Source: Nanobdellota archaeon
Lineage (GTDB): Archaea; Nanobdellota; Nanobdellia; Pacearchaeales; GW2011-AR1
Length of the DNA: 5,101 nt
Direction: 5' to 3'
Assembly (NCBI GenBank): GCA_018821425.1
Contig: JAHJMH010000038.1
Location: 1 to 5,101 of the forward strand
Both the position numbers and the translations under genes were made by a program. A model generated the notes under the pieces. The model did not search any database and was not told the origin of the DNA. It worked only from the letters and a program-made list of their open reading frames with translations. This document shows positions 1 to 4,485 of the stretch, piece by piece (positions within the stretch are counted from its first letter, which is position 1; the number at the start of each line of letters is the position of its first letter).

Positions 1-1
1 A

Positions 2-154
2 GACAAGATGAGGGATGTTTTGAAGCAATTAAATTCCAGACAGTTGATAATCGTCAGCCACGAGCAGAAGATTGAAGGATTCGTGGAGAACGTTATAAGG
101 TTGAGCAAGGAGCACAGAGCTTCAAAAGTTGATTCCGAAAACTTTATAAAATAA
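2..154 (+). CDS. Rad50/SMC-type DNA repair ATPase, C-terminal end (partial)
   Basis: This is the last 50 codons of an open frame entering from the left edge and ending in TAA at 152-154. The translation contains the stretch QLIIVSHEQKIEGFVENVIR. Its hydrophobic strand followed by S-H-E matches the last beta strand and the switch/H-loop histidine of ABC-type ATPase heads (His at local residue 20). In Rad50/SMC proteins this lies shortly after the Walker B and D-loop, which would be just outside the window. The ending, in which the final strand is followed by a charged tail, resembles archaeal Rad50, the ATPase partner of Mre11 in double-strand break processing. Other SMC-like or RecN-like ATPases share this H-loop, so the exact member is not settled. 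No Walker motif or coiled coil is visible because the rest of the gene is missing. The family call is fairly confident, the Rad50 call moderate. Confidence 0.62.
   Translation, partial: DKMRDVLKQLNSRQLIIVSHEQKIEGFVENVIRLSKEHRASKVDSENFIK
143..151 (+). promoter_or_regulatory. Candidate TATA box for psmB
   Basis: TTTATAAAA lies at the very end of the upstream Rad50-like frame, overlapping its last codons. An archaeal TATA box places transcription start about 25 nt downstream, near 173, which would give psmB an untranslated leader of about 40 nt. A weaker AT-rich box (TTAATAAT, 189-196) sits closer to the start but only about 22 nt from the ATG, which is short for a leaderless promoter. No Shine-Dalgarno sequence precedes the psmB ATG. 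Read-through from the upstream gene is also possible. Confidence 0.35.
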
Positions 155-213
155 GATTCACAAGGTAAAGCATAGGGTTGATTCTAGGTTAATAATACCG
201 TGAATTTTTTAAA

Positions 214-885
214 ATGGATGCTGAATTAAAAAACTCAATTTTGAAAACAGGAACGACGATACTCGGAATTGTCTGCAAAGACGGAGTTGTTATGGCTGCG
301 GACCGGCAAACTTCTGCAGGAAATTATGTTATGGATAAGAATGCGAAAAAAGCAGTGCAGATAAATGATTACCTCGTTGTTTCAGGTTGCGGAATTGCTT
401 CAGATATAAGAAGGGTTGAGAAAATTCTCTCTGCCGAATTAAAATTGAAGGAACTCCGTTCAAAATCAAGACCAACAGTAAAACAAGCCGCCGCCCTATT
501 ATCCAATATCAATTACAATGGAATCAGACAGCCTTCAATGATTCCTCAGCAAGCAGGATTTCTCGTTGCTGGATTCAATGAAGACGGAACCGCCGAGCTG
601 TATTCCATTGAGCCCGCAGGAACATCTATGAAAGTCGAAGACTACGACGCGAACTTCGGTTCCGGAATGCCTTATGTCATAGGATTTCTTGAAAGACAAT
701 ACAAAGAAGGTCTGTCTTTGAAAGAAGGAATTGAACTTGCGAAGGAATCTATAAAATCATCTACCCAAAGAGACATGGGAAGTGGCTACGGAATGGACAT
801 TTTCACAATCACAAAAGACGGAATTTCAAAAGTCGTTGAACAGGAAATTATTCCTGAATATAAGGATTCGAAGAACGATCAATAA
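214..885 (+). CDS. psmB: Archaeal 20S proteasome beta subunit
   Basis: This encodes a 223-residue N-terminal nucleophile hydrolase, the catalytic beta subunit of the cytoplasmic 20S proteasome. The chamber degrades unfolded proteins fed by regulatory ATPases. Residues 1-13 form a short propeptide ending in Gly13, and autocleavage before Thr14 exposes the catalytic Thr1. In mature numbering Asp17 (residue 30, in AADRQTSAGN) and Lys33 (residue 46, in NAKKAVQI) are present. So are the G-S-G loop serine (Ser150, equivalent to Ser129 of the Thermoplasma enzyme) and the QRD aspartate and following serine (Asp187 and Ser190, equivalent to 166 and 169). The subunit is therefore predicted to be active. 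Its length is normal for the family or slightly long, with a charged tail. The ATG at 214 is the first start after an in-frame stop at 193-195. The next gene encodes aCPSF1, a neighbour that psmB also has in other archaea. The alpha subunit gene is not in the window. Confidence 0.97.
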   Translation: MDAELKNSILKTGTTILGIVCKDGVVMAADRQTSAGNYVMDKNAKKAVQINDYLVVSGCGIASDIRRVEKILSAELKLKELRSKSRPTVKQAAALLSNINYNGIRQPSMIPQQAGFLVAGFNEDGTAELYSIEPAGTSMKVEDYDANFGSGMPYVIGFLERQYKEGLSLKEGIELAKESIKSSTQRDMGSGYGMDIFTITKDGISKVVEQEIIPEYKDSKNDQ

Positions 886-902
886 ATACAGAGGTGTATT
901 TA
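883..902 (+). other. Stem-loop at the psmB stop codon
   Basis: An 8-bp perfect inverted repeat, TAAATACA / TGTATTTA, encloses a GAGG loop. Its left arm begins with the TAA stop codon of psmB. The stem is almost entirely A-T/U, so it is weak, and no long T tract follows directly. It could stabilise or define the psmB mRNA 3' end, but this is inferred from position only. Confidence 0.35.
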
Positions 903-937
903 GTTTACAAATAAAAAGTAGGGTTTAATAATCCAAC

Positions 938-945
938 TTAAAAAA
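938..945 (+). promoter_or_regulatory. TATA-like box for the aCPSF1 gene
   Basis: TTAAAAAA is centred about 26 nt upstream of the ATG at 968, so transcription would start at or next to the ATG. No Shine-Dalgarno motif lies between them, which fits a leaderless message. A second AT-rich block (TTTAATAAT, 924-932) would instead give a short leader. The region is AT-rich throughout, so this is a positional argument. Confidence 0.42.
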
Positions 946-967
946 TCATATTAATTTTAGTAACAAA

Positions 968-2851
968 ATGGGAGACATATTAAAACACATAACTGAAAAG
1001 CTGAAGAACGTCACAGAGGCGAACTTCGAAGGCGCGAACATAGTTGTTTACACAGACAACGAAAAGATTTTCAAAGAAGGCGAACCGAAAATAAAAGAAC
1101 TCGTTGGTGAACTCAAGAAAAGAATAGAACTTCGTGCCGACCCAAAAATTCTGCCAGGCCAGGAAAAAACAAAAGAAGAAATAAAAAGAATTGTTCCTGA
1201 GGAAGCAGAAATAACAAACATAATTTTTGATTCTCACCGAAGCATTGTTGTTGTTGAAGCCAAGAAGCCGGGAATGGTTATCGGAAAGCAAGGCTCGATA
1301 CTTGAACAGATTAAAACGGCGACGCTGTGGACACCGCAAGTTCAAAGAAGTCCTGCAATAAAAAGCAAAATCACAGAAAACATAAGAGAAGTTCTTTATA
1401 GCAATAGCGGTTACAGAAGAAAGTTTCTCAATGACATTGGGAAGAAAATTTACAAGGAGTGGAACCCTGAAAAAGTTGAAGAATGGGTTCGTTTGACTTT
1501 CCTCGGTAGCGCGCGTCAGGTTGGAAGAAGCTGCCTTCTTCTTCAAACTCCAAACTCAAAAGTTCTTATCGATTGCGGAATAGACGTCGCCGCCCAAGGA
1601 AAAGATAAATTCCCTTACCTTGATGTTCCTGAATTCGACATTAGAGAACTCGACGCAATCGTCATAAGTCACGCGCACCTTGACCACGTCGGACTTCTGC
1701 CCTACTTGTACAAAATGGGTTACAACGGGCCAACATATATGACTTACCCAACTATGGACCTTGCGGCTTTAACTTCACTTGATTTTATCGGTGTTGCGTA
1801 CAAGCAAGCTTCAACGCCGCTCTTCAGCTCAAAAGACATTAAGGAAATGGTAAAGCATACAATCTGCCTGAACTTTAATGAAGTAACTGACATTGCGCCA
1901 GATATAAGAATCACGATGTACAATTCCGGTCACGCCCTTGGCAGCGCGATGGTTCATTTCAACATCGGAAACGGATTACATAACTTTCTTTATACCGCAG
2001 ACTACAAATACACGAGGACAAGACTTTTGGATCCTGCGGTAACAAATTTCCCCAGAATAGAATCTGTTCTAACTGAAGCAACTTATGGCGCAAGATCGGA
2101 CATTCTTCCTCCAAGAATTGAGTCTGAAGAAAAAATTCTTGAAATAATAAAAAAGACTATTGACCGCGGCGGCAAAGTTCTTATTCCAGAACTTGGTCTT
2201 GGCCGCGCTCAGGAAACAATGCTCATAATTGAAGATGCAATCAGCTCGGGGAAACTCTCAAAAATTCCAGTTTACATCGACGGAATGATTTGGGACATCA
2301 ACGCAATTCACACTGCTTATCCTGATTTCTTAAGCACCCAAGTTCGCTCTTCAATTTTTCAAGACAAAAACCCATTCGTTTCGGAAGTTTTCTCCCGTGT
2401 TGGTTCCCCTCATGAAAGAAGAGATGTTATTGAAGGTGGCCCATGTGTCGTTCTCGCAACTTCGGGAATGCTCGTCGGAGGAGCCTCTGTTGAATATCTA
2501 AAAGAATTTGCGGTTAACGAAAAAAATTCACTCGTCTTTGTTTGTTATCAGGGCGTCGGCTCTCTCGGAAGACAGATACAAGAAGGAATAAGCGAAACGA
2601 AAATGATGGTCAATGGTCGCGAAGAAACCGTCGCAATAAATCTTGAAGTTCAAACTGTCGCAGGTCTTTCCGCGCACGCCGGTCGAAACGAAATAATGTC
2701 TTTCTTCAATAACATGCGACCAAAGGCAAAAAGAATTATGTTAAATCATGGCGAAGTTTCAAAATGTTTGGATTTAGCGTCCGCGCTTTACAAAACCCAA
2801 AGAGTTGAAACAAATGTTCCCCGTGTTCTTGAAACTTTGAGATTGAGATAA
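968..2851 (+). CDS. Archaeal cleavage and polyadenylation specificity factor 1 (aCPSF1/FttA), KH-MBL-beta-CASP ribonuclease
   Basis: This 627-residue zinc-dependent RNase matches the usual family length of about 630-640. In archaea aCPSF1/FttA cleaves nascent RNA at U-rich 3' ends and terminates transcription with RNA polymerase, and it is related to the eukaryotic CPSF73 nuclease. Residues 1-65 form the first KH-like domain. Residues about 66-145 form the second, with a G-K-Q-G loop at 106-109 (VIGKQG). The metallo-beta-lactamase core starts near 173 and includes D202, H-A-H-L-D-H at 235-240, His322 (GHALGSA) and Asp345 (TADYKY). The beta-CASP insert runs from motif A Glu370 (EATYG) to motif B His570 (SAHAGR). 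Motif C is His594 (NHGE). All metal ligands and motifs A to C are present, so activity is expected. The aspartate I expect two residues after the motif B histidine (GHSDR-type) is Gly here. The gene follows psmB by 82 nt and has its own TATA-like box. The ATG at 968 has no Shine-Dalgarno site. Confidence 0.97.
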   Translation: MGDILKHITEKLKNVTEANFEGANIVVYTDNEKIFKEGEPKIKELVGELKKRIELRADPKILPGQEKTKEEIKRIVPEEAEITNIIFDSHRSIVVVEAKKPGMVIGKQGSILEQIKTATLWTPQVQRSPAIKSKITENIREVLYSNSGYRRKFLNDIGKKIYKEWNPEKVEEWVRLTFLGSARQVGRSCLLLQTPNSKVLIDCGIDVAAQGKDKFPYLDVPEFDIRELDAIVISHAHLDHVGLLPYLYKMGYNGPTYMTYPTMDLAALTSLDFIGVAYKQASTPLFSSKDIKEMVKHTICLNFNEVTDIAPDIRITMYNSGHALGSAMVHFNIGNGLHNFLYTADYKYTRTRLLDPAVTNFPRIESVLTEATYGARSDILPPRIESEEKILEIIKKTIDRGGKVLIPELGLGRAQETMLIIEDAISSGKLSKIPVYIDGMIWDINAIHTAYPDFLSTQVRSSIFQDKNPFVSEVFSRVGSPHERRDVIEGGPCVVLATSGMLVGGASVEYLKEFAVNEKNSLVFVCYQGVGSLGRQIQEGISETKMMVNGREETVAINLEVQTVAGLSAHAGRNEIMSFFNNMRPKAKRIMLNHGEVSKCLDLASALYKTQRVETNVPRVLETLRLR

Positions 2852-2860
2852 TTTTAGTTA

Positions 2861-2876
2861 AGCGAGCGTTAGCGAG
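2861..2876 (+). repeat. Short direct repeat AGCGAG-CGTT-AGCGAG
   Basis: Two identical AGCGAG copies (2861-2866 and 2871-2876) are separated by CGTT, 10 nt after the aCPSF1 stop codon. The block is much more G+C-rich than the flanking intergenic DNA. It is directly followed by the G-rich stem-loop region, so it may be one end of a larger intergenic element. A protein-binding site is another possibility. The function is unknown. Confidence 0.5.
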
Positions 2877-2886
2877 TCAAATAAAG

Positions 2887-2927
2887 GAGGGGTTACTGTA
2901 AGGGGAACCTTTGGTGCCCCTCATTTT
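2887..2927 (+). terminator. Stem-loop region with TTTT tail downstream of the aCPSF1 gene
   Basis: AGGGGAACC (2901-2909) pairs with GGTGCCCCT (2913-2921) around a TTT loop, giving eight pairs and one A-G mismatch. CATTTT follows, which resembles a factor-independent terminator. A competing 6-bp stem, GAGGGG (2887-2892) with CCCCTC (2917-2922), uses the same 3' arm, so only one can form. In archaea a T-rich stretch alone can end transcription, and the T run here is only four long. The region could therefore be a 3'-end stabiliser or a repeat rather than a true terminator. Confidence 0.45.
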
Positions 2928-2931
2928 AAAA
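2924..2931 (+). promoter_or_regulatory. TATA box for the membrane protein/protease unit
   Basis: TTTTAAAA is centred about 26 nt upstream of the ATG at 2954, the distance expected when transcription starts at the ATG. No Shine-Dalgarno site is present in between. The box directly abuts the 3' arm of the upstream stem-loop, whose TTTT tail forms its first half. Confidence 0.5.
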
Positions 2932-2953
2932 ACCTCAGTTACTAATTATTAGA

Positions 2954-3163
2954 ATGAATCATAAAAGGGAGGATGGAAGAATCAAAGAAGTCATATCTAC
3001 CTTGATTTTGGGTTTAGCAATAATTGCCTTTTGGAGAGGCGTTTGGGGGCTCATGGATCTTTATCTTTTTCCAAATAATCCTGTTTGGAGCTTTTCTTTC
3101 TCAGTATTAATTGGAGTAATAATTCTTTACTCAACTAAAAATCTTATCAAACGTTTAATATGA
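2954..3163 (+). CDS. Small two-helix membrane protein with WRGxWGLMDxYLFP signature
   Basis: This encodes a 69-residue integral membrane protein of unknown function. A charged N-terminus (residues 1-11) is followed by a first hydrophobic segment at about 13-27. The stretch WRGVWGLMDLYLFPNNP spans about 28-44, and a second hydrophobic segment at about 45-60 ends in a basic tail (KNLIKRLI). With only a short polar turn between the helices, both ends are predicted to be on the same side, probably cytoplasmic by the positive-inside rule. The dense W-R-G-x-W-G-L-M-D-x-Y-L-F-P block looks like a conserved family signature, and I have an impression of similar small archaeal proteins without a known role. 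The stop codon overlaps the start of the protease gene (ATGA, 3160-3163), implying one message and coupled translation. A functional link to the protease is plausible but unproven. The ATG at 2954 fits the TATA box spacing. Confidence 0.82.
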   Translation: MNHKREDGRIKEVISTLILGLAIIAFWRGVWGLMDLYLFPNNPVWSFSFSVLIGVIILYSTKNLIKRLI

Positions 3164-4101
3164 AACACAACTTGAAAATAACTATTGTTCTTATTTCAAT
3201 GTTTATCATAACTCAGTTCATTGGACTTTTTGTCGTCGGACATTATCTTCAAGACGGGAACCCTCTCCCTCTCGGTCTCGAAACGCCGCAGCCCGAAACT
3301 CAAGCAGAATATTCTGGATTTTTCCTAACAATTGTATTCGCTTTCATAATTGCAATTATAATATTTTTCTTCCTAACACGACTAAAAATTGAATTTGTAC
3401 TAAAGGCATGGTTCTTAATAGTTGTTATAATCGCGCTTTCAATTTCATTAATGAGCGTTTTATCTCTGTTCACAAAATATGCTTTCATGATTGCATTCAT
3501 CGCCGCGATTGCTTTAGCGTTTCTAAAAATATATGGTCGGAATTTTATAGTTCACAATCTCACCGAGCTTTTTATCTATCCCGGAATCGCAGCAGTCTTT
3601 GTCCCAATTTTGAACATCTACACTGCAATAATTCTTCTGGTGGTCATTTCGATTTATGATGTCTGGGCCGTCTGGCACTCGGGCATAATGCAAAAAATGG
3701 CGAAGTATCAAATAGATAAATTGAAAATATTCTCCGGATTTTTCGTTCCTTACATGTCAAAGCAAGTTAGAAATCAAGTGAAAAATTGGAAAAAGACGCT
3801 TACAAAATCACAATTGAACAAGAAGAGGATAAAAGTCAGCGTCGCAATTCTCGGCGGCGGCGATGTTGTTTTCCCAATAATAACTTCTGGCGTTGTTCTT
3901 AAAACTGTCTCCGTTTCCCTTCCGTTCGGCCTTAAAAATTTCACTGGCGGTTTCGGTTCTGCGTTGTTCGTTATAGCAGGTGCAACTCTCGGGCTCACAT
4001 ATTTGTTCTTCTTTTCTGAAAAGAAAAAGTTCTACCCTGCAATGCCATTTATAACCGCAGGAATTTTCATCGGCATGGTTCTTGGTTACTTGATTCTCTA
4101 A
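3160..4101 (+). CDS. Presenilin/signal peptide peptidase-family intramembrane aspartyl protease
   Basis: This 313-residue polytopic membrane protein is predicted to cut transmembrane helices inside the bilayer, like the archaeal presenilin homologues (PSH, family A22). Hydrophobic segments lie at about 7-29, 51-73, 78-103, 107-123, 130-148, 150-171, 226-248, 264-285 and 293-312, giving the nine-helix topology of the family. The catalytic aspartates are Asp167 in ISIYDVWAV (helix 6) and Asp235 in LGGGDVVFP (helix 7, a GxGD motif). The helix 9 motif is Y-P-A-M-P at 292-296, where the usual P-A-L reads P-A-M. A basic, mostly hydrophilic loop (about 172-225) separates the catalytic helices, where presenilins are processed and substrates enter. 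A Pro-rich segment (about 32-49) joins helices 1 and 2. Translation starts in a 4-nt overlap with the upstream small membrane protein gene and has no Shine-Dalgarno site, so translation is probably coupled. The natural substrate is unknown. Confidence 0.93.
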   Translation: MKHNLKITIVLISMFIITQFIGLFVVGHYLQDGNPLPLGLETPQPETQAEYSGFFLTIVFAFIIAIIIFFFLTRLKIEFVLKAWFLIVVIIALSISLMSVLSLFTKYAFMIAFIAAIALAFLKIYGRNFIVHNLTELFIYPGIAAVFVPILNIYTAIILLVVISIYDVWAVWHSGIMQKMAKYQIDKLKIFSGFFVPYMSKQVRNQVKNWKKTLTKSQLNKKRIKVSVAILGGGDVVFPIITSGVVLKTVSVSLPFGLKNFTGGFGSALFVIAGATLGLTYLFFFSEKKKFYPAMPFITAGIFIGMVLGYLIL

Positions 4102-4111
4102 CACTCAGTGG

Positions 4112-4122
4112 TTTTTTACTTT
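4112..4122 (+). terminator. T-rich termination tract after the protease gene
   Basis: TTTTTTACTTT starts 10 nt after the stop codon of the protease gene. A run of six T residues is a typical archaeal transcription stop signal and the kind of U-rich RNA end used by aCPSF1. A tiny CAC-TCA-GTG inverted repeat (4102-4110) precedes it, but its 3-bp stem is too short to count as evidence. The strong promoter that follows at 4149 supports a transcript boundary here. Confidence 0.5.
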
Positions 4123-4148
4123 GTCTCTACTTTTAAAGAACAACAGGT

Positions 4149-4163
4149 CGAAAGGTTTATAAA
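4149..4163 (+). promoter_or_regulatory. BRE/TATA promoter of the unknown-protein/TrmB unit
   Basis: A purine-rich TFB recognition element, CGAAAGG (4149-4155), sits directly upstream of a consensus archaeal TATA box, TTTATAAA (4156-4163). The box is centred about 25.5 nt upstream of the ATG at 4185, which predicts a leaderless mRNA starting at that ATG. This is the clearest promoter in the window, and it settles the start of the following gene. A short inverted repeat (AAGA-TTT-TCTT, 4166-4176) lies between the box and the start codon. Confidence 0.72.
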
Positions 4164-4184
4164 TTAAGATTTTCTTGGTTGTTT

Positions 4185-4484
4185 ATGACATTTGAAATAC
4201 CTGAAAGATACAAGGGAGATGATTCAATATCTATCTATCAATCGCTTAATGGAAGATATCATTTTAATTACATATTTGATTATAGAAAGAATATAGAGAA
4301 ATTAATCGCAGCTGAAGATTCTCACGAAAAGACTGGAGACCGGCACGTTGGAAATATTCTTGATGTTAGTCTTGATGCTCTCGAGGGAGTAGACAACTTT
4401 CTGAGGAGCATTGATACAAAAGTCCAATTAACCACAGAAGACATCAGTCTTGAAAAAATTTTCGGCGAAGGAGAAGAAAAATAA
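4185..4484 (+). CDS. Acidic 99-residue protein of unknown function
   Basis: I do not recognise this protein. It is soluble-looking, with no signal peptide, membrane helix or cysteine. It is acidic, with about 21 Asp/Glu against 12 Lys/Arg, and ends in an acidic tail (GEGEEK). Aromatic residues cluster at about 18-33 (SIYQSLNGRYHFNYIFDY), and a probable helix spans about 57-75. A TTG six bases upstream (4179) is in frame and would add two residues. The ATG is preferred because the TATA box sits at exactly the leaderless distance from it and no Shine-Dalgarno site supports the TTG. The TrmB-family gene starts 1 nt after the stop codon, so the two share a message. The pairing hints at a role as a co-regulator or as a target under the same control, but the sequence does not show which. 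Confidence 0.78.
   Translation: MTFEIPERYKGDDSISIYQSLNGRYHFNYIFDYRKNIEKLIAAEDSHEKTGDRHVGNILDVSLDALEGVDNFLRSIDTKVQLTTEDISLEKIFGEGEEK
4468..4474 (+). promoter_or_regulatory. Shine-Dalgarno site for the TrmB-family gene
   Basis: AAGGAGA lies inside the last codons of the upstream gene (encoding GEGEE), 11 nt before the ATG at 4486. It is the only start in this window with a convincing Shine-Dalgarno match. That fits an internal operon gene, while the first genes of transcripts appear leaderless. The spacing is slightly long. Confidence 0.5.
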
Positions 4485-4485
4485 A

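Noticed and set aside
980..1546. Long open frame on the minus strand (188 codons)
   Set aside because: It lies entirely opposite the KH and early MBL regions of aCPSF1. Its translation is Phe/Asn/Tyr-rich with no recognisable domain, as expected for the complement of a Lys/Glu-rich gene.
2877..2924. Minus-strand 15-codon frame (MRGTKG...) in the intergenic element
   Set aside because: It is too short to support, and its sequence is determined by the stem-loop arms. It may only reflect the repeated-element nature of the region.
2914..2952. Mini-frame on the plus strand from GTG, 12 codons, after the orphan Shine-Dalgarno-like AAAGGAGG
   Set aside because: The spacing from the Shine-Dalgarno-like site to the GTG is far too long, the start lies inside the stem-loop, and the peptide shows no coding signal.
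3300..4104. Several open frames on both strands inside the presenilin-like gene
   Set aside because: They overlap a clearly conserved membrane protease in other frames, have no domain or ribosome-binding signal, and have low-complexity translations.
4102..4110. CAC-TCA-GTG hairpin before the T6 tract
   Set aside because: A 3-bp stem with a 3-nt loop is not a meaningful structure. The T tract alone is the credible signal.
4179..4184. TTG start giving two extra residues on the acidic protein
   Set aside because: The TATA box is about 25.5 nt from the ATG at 4185, matching a leaderless start there, and no Shine-Dalgarno site supports the TTG.
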